From: Bacillus sp. ISL-55
GTDB taxonomy: Bacteria > Bacillota > Bacilli > Bacillales > Cytobacillaceae
DNA length: 64,000 nt
NCBI RefSeq assembly: GCF_018613155.1
Contig: NZ_JAGGQU010000009.1
Span: 49,732-113,731, forward strand
Direction: 5' to 3'
The position numbers and the translations under genes are program-made. How positions within the stretch are numbered: position 1 is the stretch's first letter; each line of letters opens with the position of its first letter. The notes below the pieces were generated by a model that worked only from the letters and a program-made list of their open reading frames with translations, did not search any database and was not told the DNA's origin. Positions 27,395 to 35,425 of the stretch are shown here, piece by piece.

Positions 27395-28561
27395 ATGAGA
27401 AAAAAGAAGAAAAAACCTTTGGGACTGGCCTTGTTTGCTGGCTTAGGTGTTTTGGCATCTGTATTAACATTTCAGATGTACCATGAAGCCGAGGCAAAAA
27501 CACCAAGTGTTACAGTCAAATCTCAAAAATCACATCTTGAGAGAAGCTATGATGTTTCTGGAAAGAGCTTTGTGGAGAAAGTGAAATTAGGAGCAATCGG
27601 CGATATCTTGATCCACGATACGGTTTACGAAGATGCCTTCGTGAACCCTGGTTATGATTTCAAACCGATGCTCAGTAATGTTAAGGAATATTTAATTGAA
27701 CCTGACCTATTGCTGGCGAACCAGGAAACGCTTCTTGGCGGAGTGGAAATCGGACTGTCAAGCTATCCTATGTTCAATAGTCCTGTTGAAGTGGGTGAGG
27801 CGTTTATCGATGCCGGAGTGGATATTGTTTCAAATGCGAATAACCATTCGCTCGATAAGTCTGAAAAAGGTGTGATGGCTTCTATTAAAAACATGGAAGC
27901 TGCCGGTCTTCCTTATGTAGGTTCATACAAGGATGATGCCGACCAGCAAAAACTGCGCATAATGAATAAAAATGGGATTGATGTTTCCTATTTATCATAC
28001 ACCTATGGAACGAACGGGATTCCAGTCCCTATCGGCAAGGATCATCTCGTGAATCTCATTGACAGAGAAGCAATGAAGGCTGAGATTCATCGCGCTAAAG
28101 CAGAGTCTGATGTTGTGGTCATGAGTATCCACTGGGGAAATGAATACCAGCGCTTCCCTACAACTGAACAAAAGGATCTTGCCCAGTTTATTGTTGATGA
28201 GGGTGTCGATATCATCTTTGGCCATCACCCGCATGTACTTCAGCCTATGGAGTGGCTGACGGCAACAGACGGAAGAAAAGCATTGGTGGTCTTTTCTCTG
28301 GGCAATTTCCTGTCCGGGCAAATGTGGGACTATAAAGATATCGGCGGTCTTGCCACTGTAGAAATAACTAAAACCATCACTCCGGAAGGTAATAAAATCG
28401 TATTGGAAAAACCTGAGTTTCTTCCAACCTTTGTTTCAAGCAGCAGGCAAAGGAATTACCAGGTGGTTCCTTTGCAAGAAGCCGGTAAATTCGGTCTTGC
28501 TGGTGCAGAAAATAAATATAATGAGATCATGCATCATATGACTCAATTTATAAAAGAATAA
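27395..28561 (+). CDS. CapA family protein (poly-gamma-glutamate capsule type)
   Basis: This 388-residue protein has an N-terminal basic and hydrophobic signal anchor (residues 3-30) and a metallophosphoesterase-like CapA domain: AIGDILIHDTVYED, DLLLANQETLLGG, DIVSNANNHSLDKSEKG, VMSIHWGNEYQ and DIIFGHHPHVLQPMEW are the family signatures. CapA/PgsA relatives take part in poly-gamma-glutamate synthesis or transport, but single CapA-like genes without capBC are common and their role is unclear. No other capsule gene is nearby. A terminator follows, and it precedes yneR on the same strand with its own promoter-like TATAAT. Confidence 0.87.
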   Translation: MRKKKKKPLGLALFAGLGVLASVLTFQMYHEAEAKTPSVTVKSQKSHLERSYDVSGKSFVEKVKLGAIGDILIHDTVYEDAFVNPGYDFKPMLSNVKEYLIEPDLLLANQETLLGGVEIGLSSYPMFNSPVEVGEAFIDAGVDIVSNANNHSLDKSEKGVMASIKNMEAAGLPYVGSYKDDADQQKLRIMNKNGIDVSYLSYTYGTNGIPVPIGKDHLVNLIDREAMKAEIHRAKAESDVVVMSIHWGNEYQRFPTTEQKDLAQFIVDEGVDIIFGHHPHVLQPMEWLTATDGRKALVVFSLGNFLSGQMWDYKDIGGLATVEITKTITPEGNKIVLEKPEFLPTFVSSSRQRNYQVVPLQEAGKFGLAGAENKYNEIMHHMTQFIKE

Positions 28562-28569
28562 GGTGAGAG

Positions 28570-28593
28570 TGCCCGGTCCATGAAGACCGGGCA
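28570..28593 (+). terminator. Terminator of the CapA-like gene
   Basis: TGCCCGGTC (28570-28578) pairs with GACCGGGCA (28585-28593). The downstream T-run is short, so it may be partly leaky. TTATAAT just after it may be the -10 of yneR. Confidence 0.65.
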
Positions 28594-28638
28594 TTGCTTA
28601 TGTTATAATCGGTCTATCTGGTATGGAAGGAGAACAAT

Positions 28639-28932
28639 ATGAATATTACAATTAATGATGATGCAGCAGCATGGTATGAAAATGAAATGGACCTTTCATC
28701 CGGAAGCTTTTTGCGATTTTTTGTCCGGTATGGCGGCTTCAGTTCAATCCAGAAAGGTTTTTCATTAGGTGTCTCCAAAGAAGAACCGGATCACATTGGG
28801 GTAAAAACAGAAAAAAATGGAATCACCTATTATATTGAAGAGAAAGATATTTGGTATTTTGACGGCCATGATATGACCGTGGAACTCCACCCGGTTGGCC
28901 AGGAACCTGATTTCAAATTCGAAAAGAAATAA
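28639..28932 (+). CDS. yneR: HesB-like protein YneR
   Basis: This 97-residue protein matches the YneR branch of the HesB/IscA fold: ITINDDAAAWYENEMDL, FLRFFVRYGGFSSIQKGFSLGV and WYFDGHDMTVEL are recognisable. It contains no Cys at all, so it cannot hold an iron-sulfur cluster in the usual way; its function is unknown. AAGGAG lies 7 nt before the ATG. The yneR-yneQ-yneP order agrees with B. subtilis. It lies 1.4 kb from the HesB-like selenoprotein, giving two HesB-fold proteins in one neighbourhood with contrasting active-site chemistry. Confidence 0.85.
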   Translation: MNITINDDAAAWYENEMDLSSGSFLRFFVRYGGFSSIQKGFSLGVSKEEPDHIGVKTEKNGITYYIEEKDIWYFDGHDMTVELHPVGQEPDFKFEKK

Positions 28933-28958
28933 GGCAGACGCATTCGCGCCTGCCTTAT
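28929..28958. terminator. Bidirectional terminator between yneR and yneQ
   Basis: ATAAGGCAG (28929-28937) pairs with CTGCCTTAT (28950-28958), overlapping the yneR stop codon and lying 3 bp from the end of yneQ. The two genes converge here. Confidence 0.75.
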
Positions 28959-28960
28959 TT

Positions 28961-29278
28961 CTATCCTTTTAGAATATCGCTCTTAATGCCCTCTTGTTTC
29001 AAAATCTCAGCTTGCTTTGTTCCTAAAAGATCGAAATGAGGATACTTTATCTTCCTTTTGTCGATCCATTCCGGCCGCAAACCATATCTTCTTCCCCATT
29101 CAGCTAACTTTTCAAGATCCCTGCAACCTACTTTTGTAACCGTAGAACACTCTGGAAAGCGGTCATCAATCCAATAATGGGTCAGGAAGGCAATCTCCCC
29201 TCTATCGATTTTAGCTTTCCATTCTTCAAGCTCATGACGCTTGATCCCGAAAGCCAAATCAGACTTGCTCCTTTTCAT
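28961..29278 (-). CDS. yneQ: Conserved protein YneQ
   Basis: This 105-residue soluble protein resembles YneQ of Bacillus, a small family with no known function. Visible features are RHELEEWKAKIDRGEIAFLTHYWIDDRFPECSTVTKVGC and RRYGLRPEWIDKRKIKYPHFDLLG; the two Cys residues in this arrangement could bind metal, but nothing shows that. Its start overlaps the end of yneP by 20 bp, so the pair is translationally coupled. Synteny with B. subtilis supports the name. Confidence 0.8.
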   Translation of the reverse strand: MKRSKSDLAFGIKRHELEEWKAKIDRGEIAFLTHYWIDDRFPECSTVTKVGCRDLEKLAEWGRRYGLRPEWIDKRKIKYPHFDLLGTKQAEILKQEGIKSDILKG

Positions 29279-29702
29279 CTTCTGGCTTCTTCATTGCCTG
29301 CAGATAAGCTTCATGCCAGTCAGGGTAGCTCCTTTTTAATGAAATCGGCCGGAAGCTATCCTTTTTAACACAGACATGTTTTGAGCTGCCAGTCAACGCA
29401 AGATCACCCTCACCATTGAAGATTTCATATTTATAGACGGAGCGAATGCCATCATATTCCTCCACCCAAGTCTTGATTGTAGCTGTATCTCCATATCTCA
29501 GCGGTTTTTTATAGGAAGCTTGGATATCAAGAACAGGTGAGATGATTCCGTCCTTCTCCATTTCTGCATAATTAAAGCCAAGCTCCTTAATCAATTGAGT
29601 TCTGCCCAGTTCCATCCACACCAGATAATTAGCGTGATACACGACTCCCATCTGGTCTGTTTCGGCATATCTAACCTCGATCTCCCTAGAAGAAATTATC
29701 AT
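29259..29702 (-). CDS. yneP: Hotdog-fold acyl-CoA thioesterase YneP
   Basis: This 147-residue protein of the 4-hydroxybenzoyl-CoA thioesterase/YbgC family carries EVRYAETDQMGVVYHANYLVWMELGRTQLI, which contains the catalytic Asp of TDQMG. It presumably hydrolyses short or branched acyl-CoA in the cytosol. The ATG at 29702 is chosen over the upstream TTG (29708), since AAGGGG lies 7 nt before it and the family begins MII/MHV-like here. It lies 30 bp after the AAA ATPase gene and overlaps yneQ, so the three probably form one transcript. Confidence 0.88.
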   Translation of the reverse strand: MIISSREIEVRYAETDQMGVVYHANYLVWMELGRTQLIKELGFNYAEMEKDGIISPVLDIQASYKKPLRYGDTATIKTWVEEYDGIRSVYKYEIFNGEGDLALTGSSKHVCVKKDSFRPISLKRSYPDWHEAYLQAMKKPEDEKEQV

Positions 29703-29732
29703 TAGCAATCCCCTTTGTTTTTTCTTGTTAGT

Positions 29733-32054
29733 TTAATCTATCAGCTTTTTTAAAGCCGCTTCAAAATCTTGTTTTTCCAAGTATAAAACAGCTTCACCTA
29801 AATTCTCAAAATTTTCGACGTCAATCAATCGATATGCCTGGGATTGTATCGCCTCATCCACTAAGTTAGTAGCGAATCGACCGTTTCCGTTGATTTCTGT
29901 TTCTGAGAGTTTTGCAGTTAAAAAAGCTTCAGCTTCCACCTTTATCTTATATTGATACTTTCCAGCGTAGTTCTTAATGATGAGCAGCAAATCACTCGCA
30001 TTATAGTCCGGAAAATGGAAAAACTTCTTGAACCTTGACCTAAGGCCAGGATTGCTTTCCAGCAGCATGTCCATTTCTGCAGGGTAGCCAGCTAAAATAA
30101 CGACGAGATTTTCATTATGCCTTGTCATTTCATCAACAAGAGTATCAATCACTTCCTTGCCAAAGTCGCCCGAGCTCTGACCAAGCAAAGAGTATGCCTC
30201 ATCTATGAATAATACTCCTCCGAGTGCCTCACGGATTTTTTTCTTTGTTTTGATGGCTGTCTGTCCAACATAACCAGCGACAAAATCCGCCCGACTGCTG
30301 ACGATTAGATGACCGCGCTTTAGCATACCGCATTCCTTCAGGAGCTCAGCATAAATCTTTGCGACAGTGGTTTTTCCAGTGCCAGGATTGCCTGTAAAGA
30401 CAGAATGAAGCTGGATCGGAACAGCAGGCAATCCCTTTTCTTTTCGAAGCTGCTGGATCCTTACGAAGGAGATCAGTGAAGTAACCTCTGATTTCACATT
30501 GTCTAATCCGACAAGGGCATTCAGCCTGTCTAGTGGCTTTTCCGCTTGAGGATTCGAAGGTGATTCAAAGTCTTCTTTTTCCAATAATGTATAGGCCGAT
30601 AAGTCATCTTCTTCAGCAGGCCTGGATCCCTTTTTAAAAATCGCTTCTAACACAAGATTGCGTACCGTCCTGGCATTTCCGAAGGTATCGTCGACTCTTT
30701 CCTTTTCAATACGATCACTAAGCTCGAGCTTCGCTGATTCTGTCATGGCATAATCGTTATCCTGTGCCGCTTGCTCAGCAATTTGCAAAAGTTCTTCATC
30801 TGAATAATCCGGGAGATGGATTAAATTTGATTGAGGGAATCGTGATCTTAATCCTGGATTCGCATCAAGAAATTGACGCATTTCTTCTGGATAGCCAGCA
30901 AGGATCACAGCGAATTTGCCTCCATACTCATTTCCTGTCATTAAGGACACTAGTGTATCGATAGCTGTTTGACCATAGTCATTTCCAGTCTGTCCTTCCC
31001 GCTTAAGACTGTAAGCTTCATCAATAAACAGTACCCCGCCCAAAGCTTGTTCGACGACCTTCCTGACATTTTCCTCCGTCTGGCCTACATAAGCACCAAC
31101 AAGCTGGGACCGGTCAGCCTCAATTATTTCTTCACGTGGCAATACGCCAAGTTGATGATATATTTTAGCAAGCAATCGGGCTAACGAGGTTTTTCCTGTC
31201 CCTGGATTCCCGGTCAGGACCATATTTAAGCTTTGATCATCCTTTGTTTGCAGACCAAGCTCTTTCCGTTTTTGCTGGTACTTCAAGAATCGGTAAAAGT
31301 CATTCACTCTCTCCTTTACAGACTCCAGTCCTACCATTTTATTGAGTTCAGCCAGTGGATCCTTTTCAGACTGTGTCTGGCTATCTAATTCTTCAGCAAA
31401 TTCCTCTTCCCATTGCACCTTGATCTCTTCGAGGCTTTGAAGTCTTTTCTGCATTTCTTCATAATGAACCGCTGTGTGGAAAACCCCGGTAACTGACTCT
31501 TCATATAACTCTGTGGCTTTCAGGAGAGCTGCCGTCTCTTCAATAGCCTGTTCGAGCAAATGAGTCAGCCTGTTGAACTTCGCCTCAACATCAGACCCTT
31601 TTTCAAGATGCTGGTCAGTTAAGTCATCAAGTTCTTCTTCAGCGTGTGAGAGGAATTGCTGTGAAATATCTATGTACTGCTCTGCTGTTTTCTTTTTTAA
31701 TGCCCGATTATCCGTTTCCCTGATCCGCGGGTAGGCAAGTTGGTCAAAAAGGCTCCCTTTATTTTTCCATTGATTCCTGGCGAGCATGGATTTTGCCTTC
31801 TTGTTTGCCGGGTCTTGTTCAATCGCCGTTTTTAGCCACTCGAGGACTAGAGTATCATATCCGTTTCGCTGGGCCCTCGATTGAGCAGCCAAAGTAAGAG
31901 TTTGGGACAGTTTCTTATTCTCTTCGCTTTTTGTCAGCATCCTGACTGCAGTAATTAAACTGGCTTCATCCTGAATATATCCTTTTGTATTTATCTCTTC
32001 TTCCCATAGCAAAATCTGTTCATCTATAGGGATTTGTTTTTTTTGTCGATCCAT
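29733..32054 (-). CDS. Double AAA+ ATPase, SpoVK/CbbX-like
   Basis: This protein of about 773 residues carries two complete CbbX/SpoVK-type AAA+ modules. The first has Walker A in VLTGNPGTGKTSLARLLA and Walker B GGVLFIDEAYSL; the second has VFTGNPGTGKTTVAKIYAELL and again GGVLFIDEAYSL. Each is followed by the family's NENLVVILAGYP or related sensor region and a PGLRSRF arginine-finger segment. About 240 N-terminal residues form an alpha-helical region with TPR-like pieces. B. subtilis SpoVK has only one module of about 320 residues, so this is a duplicated relative; a role in spore formation is suggested by family and by the adjacent tlp gene but not shown. The ATG at 32054 is 8 nt after AGAAG. 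Confidence 0.85.
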   Translation of the reverse strand: MDRQKKQIPIDEQILLWEEEINTKGYIQDEASLITAVRMLTKSEENKKLSQTLTLAAQSRAQRNGYDTLVLEWLKTAIEQDPANKKAKSMLARNQWKNKGSLFDQLAYPRIRETDNRALKKKTAEQYIDISQQFLSHAEEELDDLTDQHLEKGSDVEAKFNRLTHLLEQAIEETAALLKATELYEESVTGVFHTAVHYEEMQKRLQSLEEIKVQWEEEFAEELDSQTQSEKDPLAELNKMVGLESVKERVNDFYRFLKYQQKRKELGLQTKDDQSLNMVLTGNPGTGKTSLARLLAKIYHQLGVLPREEIIEADRSQLVGAYVGQTEENVRKVVEQALGGVLFIDEAYSLKREGQTGNDYGQTAIDTLVSLMTGNEYGGKFAVILAGYPEEMRQFLDANPGLRSRFPQSNLIHLPDYSDEELLQIAEQAAQDNDYAMTESAKLELSDRIEKERVDDTFGNARTVRNLVLEAIFKKGSRPAEEDDLSAYTLLEKEDFESPSNPQAEKPLDRLNALVGLDNVKSEVTSLISFVRIQQLRKEKGLPAVPIQLHSVFTGNPGTGKTTVAKIYAELLKECGMLKRGHLIVSSRADFVAGYVGQTAIKTKKKIREALGGVLFIDEAYSLLGQSSGDFGKEVIDTLVDEMTRHNENLVVILAGYPAEMDMLLESNPGLRSRFKKFFHFPDYNASDLLLIIKNYAGKYQYKIKVEAEAFLTAKLSETEINGNGRFATNLVDEAIQSQAYRLIDVENFENLGEAVLYLEKQDFEAALKKLID

Positions 32055-32146
32055 CCAAATCACTTCTTTATCTAAAGTTAATTACACACGATATCTTATT
32101 TAGTTCACATTCCGTATATTATCACATTTTTACCGAAACGGAAAAA

Positions 32147-32166
32147 GACCCGCCTGTTGACGGGCC
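32147..32166 (-). terminator. Terminator of tlp
   Basis: On the minus strand GGCCCG pairs with CGGGTC (one G-U) and is followed by TTTTTCC. It lies about 10 bp beyond the tlp stop codon. Confidence 0.75.
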
Positions 32167-32175
32167 TTTTCGGTA

Positions 32176-32397
32176 TTACTGCTGGTTGTGCGCTTCATCT
32201 TTGATCTCAGCTCTAAACGCATCAATGCTTTCTCGGCGGCGCTCATTTTTAGCTTTAATTCTTTGCTGGTCTTCAGGACTCGAATTGACTATTGCAGCTT
32301 CAGCATCCTCCATGTTCTCAATCGTATGATGGATCATGGACTGCAGCTTTTCCACATTATCGCTTCGATCGTCTGGCTTTGGTGTATGATTTGCCAT
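32176..32397 (-). CDS. tlp: Small acid-soluble spore protein Tlp
   Basis: This 73-residue protein matches Tlp, a thioredoxin-like-named SASP found in the spore core. Conserved parts are KPDDRSDNVEKLQSMI, HTIENMEDAEA and KNERRRESIDAFRAEIKDEAHNQQ. The ATG at 32397 is preferred to the ATG two codons upstream: AGGAGG lies 9 nt before it but only 3 nt before the other. It follows sspN on the same strand, with a terminator between. Expression in the forespore under SigG is known for the family in B. subtilis. Confidence 0.93.
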   Translation of the reverse strand: MANHTPKPDDRSDNVEKLQSMIHHTIENMEDAEAAIVNSSPEDQQRIKAKNERRRESIDAFRAEIKDEAHNQQ

Positions 32398-32498
32398 TGT
32401 CATGTACCTCCTTTTAAAAAGTACATCAATAGTATGCTACTACTCGTGTTGATTATTAGCGGAAAACAGTGGATAACTTTTCTGGAGATAAAATAAAA

Positions 32499-32516
32499 GC
32501 CCGCCAAATGGCAGGC
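32499..32516 (-). terminator. Terminator between sspN and tlp
   Basis: On the minus strand GCCTGCC pairs with GGCGGGC (one U-G) and is followed by TTTTATTTT. The spacing from the sspN stop codon is about 12 bp. Confidence 0.75.
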
Positions 32517-32527
32517 ATATCATTCGG

Positions 32528-32671
32528 TTATTCACCTTTTGTTTGTATTACCTGGGCGTGTTCACCCGACTTATCATTCATTTTCTTTCCTTTATTGCCA
32601 CTGAATCCACGCGGCTGCGTTCCTAGATGGCTTGGAACATAGTGCTTGCTGTCCTTTTTAGGATTGCTCAT
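32528..32671 (-). CDS. sspN: Small acid-soluble spore protein N
   Basis: This 47-residue minor SASP of the spore core contains YVPSHLGTQPR and GNKGKKMNDKSGEHAQVIQTKGE, both typical of SspN. The ATG at 32671 is the true start: GGAGGG lies 6 nt upstream and the family begins with MSNPKK or similar; the longer frame to 32719 adds unrelated residues. Together with tlp it reproduces the B. subtilis sspN-tlp pair. Confidence 0.92.
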   Translation of the reverse strand: MSNPKKDSKHYVPSHLGTQPRGFSGNKGKKMNDKSGEHAQVIQTKGE

Positions 32672-32738
32672 GTATATCCCTCCTCTAGAATAAGTTTTTC
32701 CTAAAGAAGAGGTTTTCATAAATGGTAATGTATGATAT

Positions 32739-32870
32739 TTACTCAGCTTTACCCAAGTGTTTTTGCTCTAATTTTGCCTCGATCCTCTCGATTGCATCAC
32801 GGTCATTCAGAAGTTGGCGTTTATTTTCCATTACAAGCTCTTGAAAAGAACGCTTTCTTGGTTTTCTCAT
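32739..32870 (-). CDS. FbpB-type small basic protein
   Basis: This 43-residue basic protein begins MRKPRKRSFQELVMENKRQLL and continues with DRDAIERIEAKLEQKH, matching the FbpB family of small basic proteins. B. subtilis FbpB is repressed by Fur and acts with the sRNA FsrA to spare iron. The start at 32870 has GGTG about 9 nt upstream; an in-frame GTG four codons earlier is possible. No clear Fur box was seen, so iron control here is unproven. It lies alone between sspN and yneN. Confidence 0.75.
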   Translation of the reverse strand: MRKPRKRSFQELVMENKRQLLNDRDAIERIEAKLEQKHLGKAE

Positions 32871-33015
32871 CGTGTTCACCATCCTTTGTCATCATTGTAA
32901 CAGTTATTATGTCCGGAAACGGTTGCAATTATTACAACTTTTTGAAAATTTAATCGTATTTTATTCTTACCCGATATTTTCGTGTATCTTCCATGCAATT
33001 TTTACCATAAAAAAA

Positions 33016-33039
33016 AACACCAGTAGCCGTACTGGTGTT
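33016..33039 (-). terminator. Terminator of the thioredoxin-like gene
   Basis: AACACCAGTA (33016-33025) and TACTGGTGTT (33030-33039) form a 10-bp stem with a 4-nt loop, and the minus strand then has a T-run. It begins inside the stop codon of the gene it ends. Confidence 0.82.
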
Positions 33040-33559
33040 ACTTCATTAGTTCTTGCATCTGTTCGTATGTCATGGAACCAATATGCTTTTTTAGAATCAA
33101 CCCATGCTCATCAATAATGAATGTGGTAGGAATTGAAATGATGGAATATGTTTGCTGTGTGGTTCCCTCTTGATCAAGTAATATTGGAAAAGTTAATTCA
33201 TAGTCCTTCACAAACGACTTAACATTATTCTGAGGATCCAAATTGACTCCAAGAATTTCAATTTCCTTTGAATTCTCTTTATAAAATTGCTCCATTGCCG
33301 GCATTTCCTCTTTACAAGGCGGACACCAAGTAGCCCAGAAATTCAGCATGACCTTCTTACCTCTGTAATCTTTCAGGCTTACCTCCTCACCAGCAAGGTT
33401 TTTCAGAGTAACAGCAGGAGCTACCATCCCGGCACCGATGCCAGTCGTTGCTTTTGAAGCTTCAATCGCTTGTGGCTCTTCCGTTTTATAAAAATGCTGA
33501 AACAACGCAAACAGAACCAGACCAGCAAGAATACCAGCAGCAATCGCTTTTTTGACCAT
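33038..33559 (-). CDS. yneN: Membrane-anchored thiol-disulfide oxidoreductase (YneN/ResA-like)
   Basis: This 173-residue thioredoxin-fold protein has an N-terminal anchor (residues 4-22) and the active site ATWCPPCKEEMPAMEQF (Cys about 80 and 83). The neighbouring GKKVMLNFW and the cis-proline segment SIISIPTTFIIDEHG agree with TlpA/ResA. It would reduce or exchange disulfides on the outer face of the membrane. In B. subtilis yneN lies next to citB, which is in line with the order here, although mtnA and other genes intervene. A repeat array lies just upstream. Confidence 0.9.
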   Translation of the reverse strand: MVKKAIAAGILAGLVLFALFQHFYKTEEPQAIEASKATTGIGAGMVAPAVTLKNLAGEEVSLKDYRGKKVMLNFWATWCPPCKEEMPAMEQFYKENSKEIEILGVNLDPQNNVKSFVKDYELTFPILLDQEGTTQQTYSIISIPTTFIIDEHGLILKKHIGSMTYEQMQELMK

Positions 33560-33698
33560 AGGAACACCCCCTTTGGTTTATTTACAAATAGGATATCCCA
33601 AGTATACAAAGATAATGAAAGTGGAGAAGTGAGAAATTTTGAGGATTATGTGAATTTTAAATTAAAAAGCTATGGGAGGTCGATCACTGCGTACCTCC
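33560..33698. promoter_or_regulatory. Leader region of yneN
   Basis: This intergenic DNA carries GGGGG before the yneN ATG on the minus strand and the yneN promoter. No distinct box could be assigned. The 52-bp repeat array starts at its right end. Confidence 0.35.
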
Positions 33699-34106
33699 TT
33701 CGGACAAAACATGCCATTCCTACCGAGTATTTGTCCGAACTTGGGGCACCTTCGGACAAAAGGTGCCGTCACTACCGATGATTTGTCCGAACTTGGGGCA
33801 CCTTCGGACAAAAAGTGCCGTCCCTCTCGATGATTTGTCCGAACTTGGAGCACCTTCAGACAAAACTTGCCGTCGCTCTCGATAATTTGTCCGAACTCGG
33901 GTCACCTTCGGACAAAAAGTACCGTCCCACTTGAGGATTTGTCCGAACCTGGGTCACCTTCGGACAAAACGTACCGTCACTCTCGATGATTTGTCCGAAC
34001 TTGGTTCACCTTCAGACAAAACGTACCGTCACTCTCGATGATTTGTCCGAACTAGGGGCACCTTCAGACAAAACGTACCGTCACTCTCGATGATTTGTCC
34101 GAACGG
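33699..34106. repeat. Tandem array of 52-bp units with inverted 10-bp arms (array 1)
   Basis: TTCGGACAAA arms start at 33699, 33751, 33803, 33855, 33907, 33959, 34011 and 34063; the complementary TTTGTCCGAA arms occur with the same 52-bp spacing, eight times each. From each TTTGTCCGAA to the next TTCGGACAAA is 11 bp (such as CTTGGGGCACC); the other gap is 21 bp (such as ACGTACCGTC plus ACTCTCGATGA). Arms are the best conserved part, though a few have one change. The array fills the gap between mtnA and yneN, both transcribed leftward, and could be read as a ladder of hairpins. Confidence 0.95.
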
Positions 34107-34183
34107 GGTTATACCCGTCCAAATCCTTTGCCAGTAATCTAATTATCAAATGCAGATCACTTTTGATGCAGCCCAACATAAAA

Positions 34184-34211
34184 AATGCCAGGGAGTCTCT
34201 GCCCTGGCATT
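34184..34211 (-). terminator. Terminator of mtnA
   Basis: AATGCCAGGG (34184-34193) and CCCTGGCATT (34202-34211) are exact complements, followed on the minus strand by TTTTTATG. It lies 10 bp after the mtnA stop codon and separates the gene from repeat array 1. Confidence 0.85.
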
Positions 34212-34220
34212 CAATCATGC

Positions 34221-35270
34221 TTATTTTTCAAACAAACGCGGCAACTCTTCGCTGTAGTTCCCTCGCATGATCCCTTTTTCTGTAATGATCGCGGTAATTA
34301 AGTGATGTGGTGTCACATCAAAGGCTGGATTGAAAACCTTAACGCCTTCAGGTGCTGTCGATTTTCCGAAACCAGCAGTGATTTCCTCTGCTGCCCGTTC
34401 CTCTATCGGTATTTCATCCCCTGTTTTTGTTTCAAGATCTATTGTCGATAGTGGCGCAGCGACATAGAAAGGGATGTTGTGTGCTTTTGCTAATAAAGCG
34501 ACACCATATGTTCCAATTTTATTAGCTACGTCCCCGTTGGCAGCTACACGGTCACATCCTACGATGACTGCTTGTACCTTCCCCTGTTGCATGACCATGG
34601 CCGCCATGCTGTCAGTAATGAGGGTAACATCGATTCCAGCCTGCATTAATTCCCAGGCAGTCAGACGCGCTCCCTGGAGCAATGGACGGGTTTCATCCGC
34701 AAACACCTTAATATCCATTCCTCGTTCCTTAGCCAAATAAATTGGAGCTAGCGCTGTGCCATACCTTGCTGTGGCAATGCCTCCAGCGTTGCAATGAGTT
34801 AAAACGGTCATTCCATCCTCGAATAAAGACAAAGCATTCTCGCCAATGGAACTGCAGACATTTTCATCCTCCTGGCGGATTAAATGCGCTTCCTCTTCCA
34901 GTAGACGCTTAATTTCCTTTACCGGTTTACTGCTTTCACCTTTAGCACGTGTATCCATCCTTTTTAATGCCCAGAAAAGGTTGACTGCAGTAGGGCGGGA
35001 TGTAGCAAGATAATCTGCTTTTTCTTTGAAAAACTTATAAAATGAATTAAAATCATTTTCGGGTGCATCCTTGATACCAAGAGCCAGCCCATAAGCAGCG
35101 GCAATACCAATTGCTGGAGCGCCCCTTACTTTAAGTTGTTTAATCGCATCCCATACATCTTCAATATTGTTAATTTCCAGGAACTCAGTAACCTGGGGAA
35201 GTTTTGTTTGGTCTAAAATATATATTTTTTCACCGTCATATTTTACTGATTGTAAAAATGTTTCTTCCAT
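34221..35270 (-). CDS. mtnA: S-methyl-5-thioribose-1-phosphate isomerase
   Basis: MtnA isomerises methylthioribose-1-phosphate to methylthioribulose-1-phosphate in methionine salvage. The 349-residue protein carries [43 protein letters not shown] with the catalytic Cys, and [20 protein letters not shown] with the catalytic Asp. The ATG at 35270 has GGAGG 6 nt upstream; the longer frame to 35318 lacks support. In B. subtilis mtnA lies with mtnK under a SAM riboswitch; here no mtnK is adjacent and no S-box was recognised upstream, so control differs or the operon has been broken up. Confidence 0.93.
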   Translation of the reverse strand: MEETFLQSVKYDGEKIYILDQTKLPQVTEFLEINNIEDVWDAIKQLKVRGAPAIGIAAAYGLALGIKDAPENDFNSFYKFFKEKADYLATSRPTAVNLFWALKRMDTRAKGESSKPVKEIKRLLEEEAHLIRQEDENVCSSIGENALSLFEDGMTVLTHCNAGGIATARYGTALAPIYLAKERGMDIKVFADETRPLLQGARLTAWELMQAGIDVTLITDSMAAMVMQQGKVQAVIVGCDRVAANGDVANKIGTYGVALLAKAHNIPFYVAAPLSTIDLETKTGDEIPIEERAAEEITAGFGKSTAPEGVKVFNPAFDVTPHHLITAIITEKGIMRGNYSEELPRLFEK

Positions 35271-35425
35271 GGTGATCCTCCTTATGGCTTTTAAGACAAT
35301 TCTGAAACTATATATCATTTTATCAATTATAAGCCACAGAGCAAATGAAAATTATCTTTACAGGAATTTTCCCCCACCATTTTAAATATCGTCACATTCA
35401 AAAAGCAGCGCCATTGACGCTGCCT

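Noticed and set aside
35271..35425. SAM riboswitch before mtnA
   Set aside because: No S-box core pieces are visible within the short leader; only GGAGG and AT-rich DNA were found.
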